Positions 24,344 to 32,325 of a stretch of DNA of 64,000 nucleotides are shown here, one piece after another. This DNA comes from Dinoroseobacter sp039192165 (GTDB taxonomy: Bacteria > Pseudomonadota > Alphaproteobacteria > Rhodobacterales > Rhodobacteraceae). The stretch spans positions 310,001 through 374,000 of the forward strand of contig JBCCXD010000003.1 in the NCBI GenBank assembly GCA_039192165.1. The letters are read 5' to 3'. The translations under genes and the position numbers were made by a program. The notes beneath the pieces are model-generated. The model was given only the letters and a program-made list of their open reading frames with translations. It was not told the origin of the DNA and made no database searches. Every line of letters begins with the position of its first letter. Position 1 is the first letter of the stretch.

Positions 24344-25052
24344 GTTCTCTGATATCTGGGTCTATCTTGCCTCCGAGCCGCTGTTGTGGCTCACCGCGAC
24401 CCTGGCCGCGTATCTTGCTGGTGACGCTTTGTTCAAGGCCTCCGGCCGCAGACCCATCGTCAATCCAGTGTTGATTGCGGTTGCTTTGCTGGCGGGTGTG
24501 CTCTGGCTGACGCGCACGCCCTATCCGGTCTATTTTGAAGGCGCGAAATTCGTCCATTTCATGCTAGGGCCCGCAACGGTTGCTTTGGCGGTTCCCCTAT
24601 GGGCCAATCTGCGACAGGTGCGCAAAACCGCTGTTCCAATGGCTGCGGCGCTGTTTGCTGGTTCGGTGACCGCGATGGGGTCCGCGCTGGCTCTCGGATG
24701 GACTTTCGGGTTGCGCGGAGAGGTGCTTTTGTCGCTGGCGCCGAAATCTGCCACTGCGCCTGTGGCACTGGGAATTTCGGAGGCCATCGGCGGTTTGCCG
24801 ACGCTGACCGCGGTTCTGGTTATCCTGACCGGGATCATTGGCGCAGTGTTTGTGACGCCGCTGCTGAACCTTCTGCGCATCCGAGACTGGCGTGCTCGCG
24901 GCTTTGCTACGGGCGTTGCCGCCCATGGAATCGGCACTGCGCGGGCATTTCAGGTCAACGAGACCGCGGGTGCATTTGCGGGGATTGGTATGGGCGTGAA
25001 CGCCGTCCTGACCGCCATACTTGCACCTGTTATCATCTCACTGGTTTTCTGA
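24333..25052 (+). CDS. LrgB/CidB-family membrane protein
   Basis: Predicted polytopic partner of the CidA/LrgA protein, 239 aa, with the LrgB signature KSATAPVALGISEAIGGLP and a C-terminal ATGVAAHGIGTARAFQ. CidA-LrgB pairs can form a pyruvate or glycolate transporter; plastid PLGG1 is a natural CidA-LrgB fusion that exports glycolate/glycerate. A hydroxypyruvate/glycerate cluster starts only 700 bases downstream, so an organic-acid transport role deserves thought. Overlaps the cidA-like gene by 11 bases. The start is the first of two adjacent ATGs. Confidence 0.9.
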   Translation: MMSEFSDIWVYLASEPLLWLTATLAAYLAGDALFKASGRRPIVNPVLIAVALLAGVLWLTRTPYPVYFEGAKFVHFMLGPATVALAVPLWANLRQVRKTAVPMAAALFAGSVTAMGSALALGWTFGLRGEVLLSLAPKSATAPVALGISEAIGGLPTLTAVLVILTGIIGAVFVTPLLNLLRIRDWRARGFATGVAAHGIGTARAFQVNETAGAFAGIGMGVNAVLTAILAPVIISLVF

Positions 25053-25062
25053 GGGAGAGACG

Positions 25063-25677
25063 ATGTCCGACGAATCCGATGTTGCGCGGCACAATGCAAA
25101 GATGGCCAAGAAGAAAGCGGCGCGCGACAAGATCATGGCCACCAAGACGGACGAGAAAGGGCTGGTCATCGTCCACACGGGCAAAGGAAAGGGCAAATCA
25201 TCCGCCGCCTTCGGCATGATATTTCGGTGTATTGCCCACGGCATGCGCTCTGCAGTGGTGCAGTTTATCAAAGGTGGGATGAGCACAGGAGAGCGGGATC
25301 TGATCCTGTCTAGGTTTTCGGATATTTGCGCATTTCACACGATGGGCGAAGGCTTCACATGGGAAACGCAGGACAAGACCCGTGACGTGGAAATGGCGCA
25401 AGCCGCCTGGGAGAAGGCCAAAGAACTTATCCGCGATCCAGAAAACCGGATGGTTTTGCTGGACGAAATCAATATCGCATTGCGCTACGACTACCTGAGT
25501 GTTTCGGAAGTCGTAGCTTTTCTGAGCTCTGAAAAACCTCCCATGACGCATGTGGTTCTGACCGGACGCAACGCAAAGGATGAATTGATCGAGATTGCTG
25601 ACCTGGTGACAGAGATGGAATTGGTAAAGCACCCCTTCAGATCAGGGGTGAAAGCTCAGCAAGGCGTGGAATTCTGA
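25063..25677 (+). CDS. cobO: Cob(I)yrinic acid a,c-diamide adenosyltransferase
   Basis: ATP:corrinoid adenosyltransferase (CobA/CobO/BtuR family, 204 aa) that attaches the 5'-deoxyadenosyl ligand to cob(I)yrinic acid a,c-diamide, an essential late step in B12 synthesis. The P-loop is GKGKGKS at residues 40-46, followed by the typical VVQFIKGGMSTGERDL. An ATG behind GAGGGAGA (25063) is chosen; an upstream in-frame start overlaps lrgB. It lies 10 bases after lrgB, away from the main cob loci at 42-64 kb, although this gene completes that pathway. Confidence 0.96.
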   Translation: MSDESDVARHNAKMAKKKAARDKIMATKTDEKGLVIVHTGKGKGKSSAAFGMIFRCIAHGMRSAVVQFIKGGMSTGERDLILSRFSDICAFHTMGEGFTWETQDKTRDVEMAQAAWEKAKELIRDPENRMVLLDEINIALRYDYLSVSEVVAFLSSEKPPMTHVVLTGRNAKDELIEIADLVTEMELVKHPFRSGVKAQQGVEF

Positions 25678-25750
25678 GGACGTTATCTCTGTCGCTTATT
25701 TTCTTTTGGATAAAGGCCATTAGGGTTGGGATGGATAGAGGAGCCACCAC

Positions 25751-26539
25751 ATGATCCGTCTGGCCGCAAACCTGACTGTTCTTTTCACCGAGCACCCATT
25801 CCTTGATCGGTTTGGAGCTGCGGCGGAGGCTGGTTTCACCGCGGTCGAGTTTTTGTTTCCCTACGATTACGGCCCGGACGTTCTCGCGCAGGCAAAAGAA
25901 GCTGCAGGCCTTGAACAGGTACTCTTCAATTTGCCGCCGGGGGACTGGGAGGCAGGGGAAAGGGGTATGGCTGCTGTTCCGGGGCGTGAAAAAGAGTTTC
26001 GCGACAGCGTGGCACGCGCTCTGGACTACGCCGAGGCGCTGGCCTGTCCACGTCTTCATGCTATGGCCGGTGTGCTGCCTGAGGCCACAAATCCGATCCA
26101 GAGTTGGAGCGTGTATCGCGACAACCTTGCGTTTGCCGCGGAAGCTGCAGCAGCTCAGGACCGCACAATTCTGATTGAGCCAATCAACACCAAAGTCAGC
26201 ATGCCAGGTTACGCGCTGGCCACGACGCAGGCCGCAGAAGCAATCCTGCATCTGATCAACGCACCTTCGCTTGGGTTGCAGCTTGATCTGTTTCATATGC
26301 AAATCACCGAAGGAGTGACTGAAGAGCGCATTCGGACACTTATGCCTCTCGTTAAGCATATTCAGATTGCCGACACTCCGGATCGGCACGAGCCGGGGAC
26401 AGGCGATATGGGCTTTCCTGCGCCGCTGCAAATTCTCGAAGACTTGGAGTATCAGGGCTGGATAGGCTGCGAGTATACTCCGGCTGGGTCGACGCTCGAT
26501 GGCCTTAGCTGGGCGAAGCCATACCTGGAGACGACCTGA
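25751..26539 (+). CDS. hyi: Hydroxypyruvate isomerase family protein (Hyi or OtnI)
   Basis: TIM-barrel isomerase of 262 aa that interconverts hydroxypyruvate and tartronate semialdehyde, or, in the OtnI branch, 2-oxo- and 3-oxo-tetronate. Metal-site carboxylates fit: Glu143 (ILIEPIN), Asp179 with His182 (LQLDLFH) and Glu241 (GCEYTP). Next to it lie a D-erythronate-dehydrogenase-like gene (TGATG overlap), a GlxR-like reductase and a glycerate kinase. OtnK and OtnC are absent from the neighbourhood, which favours the hydroxypyruvate role, although denD suggests the tetronate one. Hyi is the safer name. Confidence 0.85.
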   Translation: MIRLAANLTVLFTEHPFLDRFGAAAEAGFTAVEFLFPYDYGPDVLAQAKEAAGLEQVLFNLPPGDWEAGERGMAAVPGREKEFRDSVARALDYAEALACPRLHAMAGVLPEATNPIQSWSVYRDNLAFAAEAAAAQDRTILIEPINTKVSMPGYALATTQAAEAILHLINAPSLGLQLDLFHMQITEGVTEERIRTLMPLVKHIQIADTPDRHEPGTGDMGFPAPLQILEDLEYQGWIGCEYTPAGSTLDGLSWAKPYLETT

Positions 26540-27492
26540 TGCACATTATGATCCTGGGTGCGGCCGGCATGCTTGGTCAAAAACTGGCCAGGGCTGTTGA
26601 TGCAGGAGCCATTCCCGGTGCGACCAGGTTAACTCTGATCGACCGGGTGCAGCCAGAGCTGGTACTGGGTCTCCCTTCAGTATGCGAAGCGATTGATCTT
26701 GCAGAACCCGGAAGCGTCGAAGACCTCGCTGCCCGTGCGCCCGACCTTGTATTTCATCTTGCCGCTGTTGTGTCCGGGCAGGCGGAAGCAGAGTTCGAGA
26801 TCGGTTATCTTATTAACCTGGATCTGACACGCCGTCTTCTCGAGGCATTTCGAGTGCAGGCGACCCAACCGCGGCTGGTTTTTTCTTCATCTCTCGCTGT
26901 TTATGGGCCTCCGTTTCCCGACGTGGTTCCGGATGATTTTGTTCTGCGTCCTGCTTCTAGCTATGGCGTCCAGAAGGCCATGTGCGAGCTTTTGGTGTCA
27001 GATTACACACGCAGGGGTTTTATCAACGGTACATCAGTGCGACTGCCGACTGTCTCGATCCGTCCCGGCGCGCCAAATGCCGCGGCCAGCGGATTTCTAT
27101 CTGGCATTCTGCGTGAGCCTCTCGGGGGAAAGAGTGCCGAACTGCCCGTGGATGAAGCCACCCGGGTTTGGATCGCATCGCCCGACGTGAGCGTACAGGG
27201 GCTTGTCTATGCAGCTTCAATCGAATGGGAGCGTATTGCTCCGTATCCGGTCCTTAACCTCAGGGGAATCTCGGTAACAGTGGCGGAGATGCTCGACGCG
27301 CTCGAAGCAGAGGCCGGAGCTGCCGCACGGGCGCGTGTACAGCGTATAGACCGACCCGAAGTGGCGCGGATCGTGCAGTCCTGGCCGGAAGCGTTTACGG
27401 CTCTCAGCGCGGAAGAGCTTGGGTTCCCGGTCAATTCGGGGATCGCCGAAATTGTCCACGAATACGTGTCTCAGTTTGGCAAGACATCCTAG
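26539..27492 (+). CDS. denD: NAD-dependent epimerase/dehydratase family, D-erythronate dehydrogenase-like
   Basis: Extended short-chain dehydrogenase fold, 317 aa. Rossmann motif GAAGMLG at residues 7-13 and catalytic SYGVQK with Tyr142 and Lys146. The overall text (AAVVSGQAEAEFEIGY, TSVRLPTVSIRPGAPNAAAS, WIASPDV) matches DenD, which oxidises D-erythronate to 2-oxo-tetronate. It overlaps hyi by one base and ends 15 bases from the convergent GntR gene. The DenD assignment comes from recalled family resemblance and context, not a search; a related sugar-nucleotide epimerase is less likely. Confidence 0.78.
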   Translation: MHIMILGAAGMLGQKLARAVDAGAIPGATRLTLIDRVQPELVLGLPSVCEAIDLAEPGSVEDLAARAPDLVFHLAAVVSGQAEAEFEIGYLINLDLTRRLLEAFRVQATQPRLVFSSSLAVYGPPFPDVVPDDFVLRPASSYGVQKAMCELLVSDYTRRGFINGTSVRLPTVSIRPGAPNAAASGFLSGILREPLGGKSAELPVDEATRVWIASPDVSVQGLVYAASIEWERIAPYPVLNLRGISVTVAEMLDALEAEAGAAARARVQRIDRPEVARIVQSWPEAFTALSAEELGFPVNSGIAEIVHEYVSQFGKTS

Positions 27493-27507
27493 ACCTATAG
27501 GCGATGA

Positions 27508-28284
27508 TTACCGCTCGGCTATGGCCGCGCGCAGCCTTGCGTGGGGCGTAGCATCCGGGCTGTCCTCACGCGGTTTATCCCACTGGGCCAGGAGGCTGCG
27601 CGCAAAGCTCTCCAGATGACGATGCATCGCATGGCGTGCGCTGTGGGGCGCGCCTTCGGTCAAGGCTTCGATGATGTTCTGGTGTTCTGCAACTAGGTCT
27701 GGCCGTTGATTGGTGTCTTCAACAGCGCTTTCGATCGCGATCCAAAGCGGATCATTGATCCGGTCTGTCCAGAACTGGGCGGCGAAATCTGCCAACACGC
27801 CATTGCCTGCGGCCTGCGCAATGGTGCCATGAAAGGTCTGATCGGCCTGGGCATTCCATTGTGCCGAAGTCTCCATCTCATTCACTGCCTCCCATAAAAC
27901 GTCCAATTGGGCCGGTGTGATCTGCTCTGCGGCCAATGCGGCCAGTTCTCCTTCAATCGCGCGCCGCGCCTCGAGCACTTCAAAGGGTCCATGCGACAGA
28001 GTGCTGGTGTTTTCCGGAAAAGACTCGGTGACCCGCGCTGTTTTTTCGTCGGCCTGGCGTTTCGCAACAAAGGCCCCGGCACCGAAGCGGCTTTCCAGAT
28101 AGCCCATGACCTCTAAAGCTATAAGCGCCTCGCGCAACGTGGCGCGGCTAACGCCGAGTTGTTCTACGAGAACTCTGTCGGGCGGCAGCTTCCTGCCTGC
28201 GGGAAGCGAACCATCTTTTATCTTTGCAATCAGGGCATCGGCCACCAGGCGATAGCGGGGCGCTTGTGGAATTGGGTCGAACAT
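27508..28284 (-). CDS. FCD-type GntR family transcriptional regulator
   Basis: A 258-residue DNA-binding repressor or activator. The N-terminal winged helix-turn-helix shows LPPDRVLVEQLGVSRATLREALIAL; the C-terminal FCD ligand-binding domain is all-helical. It is transcribed divergently from the GlxR-like gene and sits between the two halves of the sugar-acid cluster, so it probably controls both. A perfect FCD-type operator lies in the divergent gap (28361-28373). The ATG at 28284 is preferred over an upstream in-frame start because it leaves the operator outside the gene. The effector is probably a sugar acid or hydroxy acid (inference). Confidence 0.88.
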   Translation of the reverse strand: MFDPIPQAPRYRLVADALIAKIKDGSLPAGRKLPPDRVLVEQLGVSRATLREALIALEVMGYLESRFGAGAFVAKRQADEKTARVTESFPENTSTLSHGPFEVLEARRAIEGELAALAAEQITPAQLDVLWEAVNEMETSAQWNAQADQTFHGTIAQAAGNGVLADFAAQFWTDRINDPLWIAIESAVEDTNQRPDLVAEHQNIIEALTEGAPHSARHAMHRHLESFARSLLAQWDKPREDSPDATPHARLRAAIAER

Positions 28285-28348
28285 GTCCGTTTCCGTGCTA
28301 GGTTGGCAGCAGGTTAAACGGGACGGCTGGACTCGGAAACCCATTTTG

Positions 28349-28373
28349 TATAATTGCATGATTGTCTGACAAT
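28349..28373 (+). promoter_or_regulatory. Candidate -10 box and perfect GntR (FCD) operator
   Basis: A consensus TATAAT at 28349-28354 is followed by ATTGTCTGACAAT (28361-28373), a perfect 6-1-6 palindrome. Its core TTGTCTGACAA fits the FCD-subfamily operator pattern TNGTNNNACNA exactly. A site just downstream of the -10 on the plus strand would repress the GlxR-like/glycerate kinase genes. A matching -35 is weak. Confidence 0.72.
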
Positions 28374-28415
28374 ACGGGCTGGGTGGCCCGTCAAGCAGTG
28401 GAGGGGGAACACTCA

Positions 28416-29300
28416 ATGGCAAAAGCGGCGTTCATAGGACTTGGGGTGATGGGCTATCCGATGGCCGGGCATCTCAAAGCGGCCGGGCATGATGTCACCG
28501 TTTATAATCGCACCACGTCAAAAGCCGAGAAGTGGGCAGATGAACATGGGGGTTCATTGGCCCTGACACCTGGCGAGGCAGCCCAGAGCGCGGATTTCGT
28601 CATGACCTGCGTTGGAAATGACGATGATCTTCGGTCGGTCGTGTTTGGCGATACTGGCGTGCTGTCCACAATGGCCTCTGGCGCGACCTTGATCGATCAC
28701 ACAACGGCATCTGCAGAGGTGGCGCGCGAGATCGCTGCAATCTGCAGCGACAAAGGTATCGGCTTTGTGGACGCGCCGGTCTCCGGCGGTGAAGCAGGCG
28801 CCCAGAATGGCCAATTGGCAATTATGTGCGGTGGCGCCGAGGCTGACTACGCAGCGGCCGTTCCGGTCATGGATGCATACGCTAAAGCCACCTCGCATTT
28901 TGGGGACGCCGGTGCAGGCCAGCTTACCAAAATGGTCAATCAGCTCTGCATTGCCGGGATCGTCCAGTCAATTTCCGAAGGCCTGTTTTTTGCCATGGAA
29001 GCCGGGCTTGATGCCAAGAAGGTTGCGGAACTTGTGGCGCAAGGCGCCGGTGGGTCCTGGCAGCTCGTAAATCGGCACGAGAACATGGTTGATAACAAAT
29101 TCGACTATGGTTTCGCGGTGGACTGGATGCGCAAGGACCTTGGTATCGCGCTCGAGCAGGCAAAGGACATGGGTGTGTCTCTGCCGGTCGCGGCGCTGGT
29201 GGATCAGTTTTACGCCGAAGTTCAGCAGATTGGCGGGGGCCGCTGGGATACCTCCAGTCTGATTCAGCGCTTCCGCAAAATGAAGGGAATGGACGTGTGA
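28416..29300 (+). CDS. NAD(P)-dependent beta-hydroxyacid dehydrogenase (tartronate semialdehyde reductase-like)
   Basis: A 294-residue member of the 3-hydroxyisobutyrate dehydrogenase/GlxR family. Rossmann GLGVMG (8-13), substrate-binding PVSGGEAGA (121-129) and catalytic Lys172 with Asn175 (LTKMVNQ). With Hyi upstream and glycerate kinase directly downstream (GTGA overlap), reduction of tartronate semialdehyde to D-glycerate is the natural reading. L-threonate dehydrogenase (LtnD) is a related alternative. The ATG at 28416 has a GGAGGGGG site 8 bases upstream. Probably repressed by the divergent GntR regulator. Confidence 0.86.
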   Translation: MAKAAFIGLGVMGYPMAGHLKAAGHDVTVYNRTTSKAEKWADEHGGSLALTPGEAAQSADFVMTCVGNDDDLRSVVFGDTGVLSTMASGATLIDHTTASAEVAREIAAICSDKGIGFVDAPVSGGEAGAQNGQLAIMCGGAEADYAAAVPVMDAYAKATSHFGDAGAGQLTKMVNQLCIAGIVQSISEGLFFAMEAGLDAKKVAELVAQGAGGSWQLVNRHENMVDNKFDYGFAVDWMRKDLGIALEQAKDMGVSLPVAALVDQFYAEVQQIGGGRWDTSSLIQRFRKMKGMDV

Positions 29301-30544
29301 TACCTGATCCGGAACCGTTTCTCCGGGGTCTTTTTCGCGCCGCTGTGGCGGCCGCGGATCCTGAAATTGCGGTTCCTAAGTATCTGCCTGAGAAGCCTTC
29401 GGGTCGGGTCGTCGTTGTCGGCGCAGGAAAAGCGTCGGCGAAGATGGCCCAGGCCGTAGAGGAAGCATGGGGTCCTTGTGAGGGGATTGTTATCGTTCCC
29501 TACGGAAGCGCGCTCCCGACGCGAGAAATTGAGATCGTCGAGGCGCGTCACCCGGTGCCTGATGAAGCTGGTGAGGCAGCGGCAGCGCGCATCCTCGATT
29601 TGGTTTCGGGCCTCAGAGACGGAGATCTGGCGCTATGTCTGATCTCAGGTGGAGGATCAGCCCTGCTTGCGGCCCCGGGCGACGGTATCTCCCTGGAGGA
29701 TAAGCAGGAAGTGAACAAGGCCCTGCTCGCCTGTGGCGCAGCGATCGAAGAAATGAATTGCCTGCGTAAACATCTGAGCCGCGTCAAAGGAGGGCGCCTG
29801 ACGGTCGCCGCTTGGCCGGCTCGCACAATAACGCTGACAATTTCGGATGTCCCCGGGGACGATCCAGCCACTATTGCATCCGGACCCACCGTGGCAGATC
29901 CGACAACCGCGACCGATGCGCGCGAGATTGCAGCGCGCTATCATCTTGATCTGTCCGATGCCGTTGCGGCGTATCTTCAGACACCTGCGGCCGAGACGCC
30001 GGACCCCGCTCATCCCGCTTTCGATGCGGCGCAATGCCATATGATTTCGACCCCGCAGCATGCGCTCGAAGCAGCAGCGGCGGCTGCGCGGGCGGAGGGT
30101 GTGACGCCTCTCATTCTGGGCGATGCGCTCGAAGGGGAAGCCCGAGAGCTCGGTGTGGTGATGGCGGGGATCGCGACCGCCGCGCATCAGCATGGCAATC
30201 CCGTGTCGGGACCCGCAGTCCTTCTTTCCGGAGGAGAAACCACGGTAACGGTGCGGACCAGCCCTGGTCGAGGCGGCCGCAACTCCGAATTTCTCCTGGC
30301 TTTCGGGCTTCAAGCATCCAACGGTATTAGTGCGATTGCTTGCGACACGGACGGTATCGATGGATCGCAGGACAACGCCGGGGCAGTGTGGGTGCCACGT
30401 GTCGCGGCTCATAAATATCAGGGTCGGGACTATCTTGATCGGCACGATGCCTATTCGTTCTTCGAAATGGCAGGAGGTCTGGTGATGACGGGTCCGACGC
30501 ATACAAATGTGAATGACTTCCGAGCGGTCTACATCCCCGATTAG
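29297..30544 (+). CDS. ttuD: Glycerate 2-kinase, MOFRL family (TtuD/GckA)
   Basis: A 415-residue kinase that phosphorylates D-glycerate to 2-phosphoglycerate, feeding lower glycolysis; formerly annotated hydroxypyruvate reductase. Family text: VVVGAGKASAKMAQAVE near residue 40, SGGGSALLAAPGDGI (about 117-131) and the C-terminal MOFRL segment GGRNSEFLLAFGLQ with IACDTDGIDGSQDNAGA. The GTG start overlaps the upstream reductase stop, so the pair is translationally coupled. It completes a hydroxypyruvate to tartronate semialdehyde to glycerate to 2-phosphoglycerate route in this cluster. Confidence 0.93.
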   Translation: MIPDPEPFLRGLFRAAVAAADPEIAVPKYLPEKPSGRVVVVGAGKASAKMAQAVEEAWGPCEGIVIVPYGSALPTREIEIVEARHPVPDEAGEAAAARILDLVSGLRDGDLALCLISGGGSALLAAPGDGISLEDKQEVNKALLACGAAIEEMNCLRKHLSRVKGGRLTVAAWPARTITLTISDVPGDDPATIASGPTVADPTTATDAREIAARYHLDLSDAVAAYLQTPAAETPDPAHPAFDAAQCHMISTPQHALEAAAAAARAEGVTPLILGDALEGEARELGVVMAGIATAAHQHGNPVSGPAVLLSGGETTVTVRTSPGRGGRNSEFLLAFGLQASNGISAIACDTDGIDGSQDNAGAVWVPRVAAHKYQGRDYLDRHDAYSFFEMAGGLVMTGPTHTNVNDFRAVYIPD

Positions 30545-30560
30545 GTCCTAGCACGCACGC

Positions 30561-30692
30561 TCAGAGCTCGATTGTAGTACGCGGTCCACTGACCCGGCGG
30601 GCTTGCACGGGTTCGATCCACTGTCGGAGCTCTTGAGTGAGGTTGACCACGTGGATCTCCCCACCATCATCTGCGTCGAGCAGTCTTAGTGA
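30561..30692 (-). pseudogene. Possible 43-codon remnant of a gene 3' end
   Basis: Between glycerate kinase and the DUF1643 gene a minus-strand reading frame of 43 codons ends at a TGA (30561-30563). It is bounded upstream by another in-frame TGA. It reads like protein (DADDGGEIHVVNLTQELRQW in the middle) but has no plausible start or family match. It may be the decayed C-terminus of a lost gene, or chance. The rest of this 191-base gap contains nothing recognisable. Confidence 0.25.
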
Positions 30693-30735
30693 TCACCTGC
30701 TTGTGCTGAGAGCCGGCTCAGGCCAAAAACGCGGC

Positions 30736-31248
30736 ATGATTACCCGAACGCATGTAAAAGGCGACGCGCCGTCTATCGCCGTTTATTCGTCTTGCGAGGT
30801 CTACAGGTACACGTTGACGCGGACATGGGATCCTGACGGGCAGAAGGTTCTGTTTGTTATGTTAAATCCTTCAACCGCAACGGAAGTGCAGAACGACCCG
30901 ACAGTGGAACGCTGCGAACGTAGGGCACGAGCGCTCGGCTTTGGAGCGTTTCGGGTGTGCAACATATTCGCCTTTCGGGCCACCGATCCTCGTGTCATGC
31001 GAGGCGCGGCAGACCCGATTGGGCCTGAAAACGATGCGGCGATCCTTGAAGCTTGCGACTGGGCCGACAGTATCGTCTGTGCCTGGGGCACGCATGGTGC
31101 TCATTTGGACCGCGGCCCGAGAGTGGAGGCGCTTATGCGCTCGACGGGCCGCGACCTGTCTCATCTAGGCTTGTCGAAATTCGGCCACCCCAAGCATCCG
31201 CTCTACATTTCCTATAGTCAGCAACCCCAGGATTGGACACCAGAGTGA
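30736..31248 (+). CDS. DUF1643 domain-containing protein
   Basis: A 170-residue cytoplasmic protein of the DUF1643 family (PF07799), function unknown. Hallmarks are VLFVMLNPSTATEVQNDPTVERCERRA, AFRVCNIFAFRATDP and the C-terminal GLSKFGHPKHPLYI. The ATG at 30736 is well placed before the domain; an upstream in-frame start at 30637 lacks support. Its stop overlaps the GTG start of the alpha/beta hydrolase, so the two are coupled. Standalone DUF1643 proteins occur in many bacteria and phages, and no reaction is established. Confidence 0.88.
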   Translation: MITRTHVKGDAPSIAVYSSCEVYRYTLTRTWDPDGQKVLFVMLNPSTATEVQNDPTVERCERRARALGFGAFRVCNIFAFRATDPRVMRGAADPIGPENDAAILEACDWADSIVCAWGTHGAHLDRGPRVEALMRSTGRDLSHLGLSKFGHPKHPLYISYSQQPQDWTPE

Positions 31249-32132
31249 TCGAGGGCTTTTCCCAGAGTTTCATCGAAACGAACGGAGTGCGCCTGTCGGT
31301 GCATCGTGCCGGAGAGGGCGCGCCTTTGATCCTTCTGCACGGCTACCCGCAGAACCATATGTGCTGGTCATTGGTTGCGCCGGAGTTCGCGGCTCATTTC
31401 GATGTTATTGTGCCAGACCTTCGCGGATACGGTGACAGCGACGCACCGCCGGACGATGATGCGCACACGGTCTATTCCAAGCGCAACATGGCACGCGACA
31501 TCGTCGGCTTGCTTGACGCTGTGGGCCTTGAGCGGGCCCATATTCTTGGCCATGACAGGGGCGGACGGGTCGCGTATCGCTTCGCGCTCGATCACCCTGG
31601 GCGGCTCGACAGGCTAGGGATTATTGAGATTGTGCCGACCGGATCGTTCTGGGCGCGTTGGAATGCCGAACTTGCGCACAAAGCTTATCATTGGACGTTT
31701 CTGGCGCAGGCTGCGCCTCTGCCAGAGCGGATGATCGGCGCCGATCCGGTCGGATATATTGACTGGACACTGCAAAGCTGGACGCGTGCCAGATCTCTGG
31801 AGGTGTTCCCCTCTGAAGCGCTGAACAGCTACAGATTCCAAGCGCGCGACCCCGCACGCATTCATGCAATGTGCGCAGACTACCGCGCCGGAGCCACGAC
31901 CGATCGACGAATTGACGAGCAGGATATGGAAGCAGGGTGCAAGATTTCCGCGCCGTTGATGTTTTTGTGGGCCGAGCGGGGGTTCCCTGCTCAATCGGGT
32001 GATCCAGCAGAAATCTGGCGGAGCTGGGCCGAGGATGTGCAGCACGCCTCCTGCCGTTCAGGTCACTTCGCCATGGAAGAAGCGCCTGGCGATGTGCTGT
32101 CGGTTTTCCGGCCGCACTTTAGCGCAAAGTAG
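31245..32132 (+). CDS. Haloacetate dehalogenase-like alpha/beta hydrolase
   Basis: A 295-residue alpha/beta hydrolase with the features of fluoroacetate/haloacetate dehalogenases: oxyanion text HGYPQN, nucleophilic Asp104 in HDRGGR with Arg105 and Arg108 (carboxylate-binding arginines in that family), His149-Trp150 (halide pocket) and catalytic His274 (SGHFAMEEAP). The position of the catalytic acid Asp is Glu128 here (IIEIVPT), which is unusual. The GTG at 31245 overlaps the DUF1643 stop. Substrate unproven; a 2-haloacid or an ester of a small acid are possibilities. Confidence 0.82.
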   Translation: MIEGFSQSFIETNGVRLSVHRAGEGAPLILLHGYPQNHMCWSLVAPEFAAHFDVIVPDLRGYGDSDAPPDDDAHTVYSKRNMARDIVGLLDAVGLERAHILGHDRGGRVAYRFALDHPGRLDRLGIIEIVPTGSFWARWNAELAHKAYHWTFLAQAAPLPERMIGADPVGYIDWTLQSWTRARSLEVFPSEALNSYRFQARDPARIHAMCADYRAGATTDRRIDEQDMEAGCKISAPLMFLWAERGFPAQSGDPAEIWRSWAEDVQHASCRSGHFAMEEAPGDVLSVFRPHFSAK

Positions 32133-32325
32133 TAAGCAGAACTCTGTAAAACATATTTAAAACAATAATTAAAAGTGAGGGTAGATCGACCGAAACCCTG
32201 CTCAAGGCAAAGGAGCGCAGGATCTAGGGCTAGGTGATTTGGCAGATCTTGGTTTTTCAAATCTGGTCTACGCTGCGTGTGCTGAAATGCTGCTCCGCGT
32301 TTAACTGCCCGATGTTTCAAGTTAC

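Noticed and set aside
30600..30630. GGGTTCGATCC resembling a tRNA T-loop
   Set aside because: The flanking bases do not form a T-stem, and no D- or anticodon arm is found in proper register.
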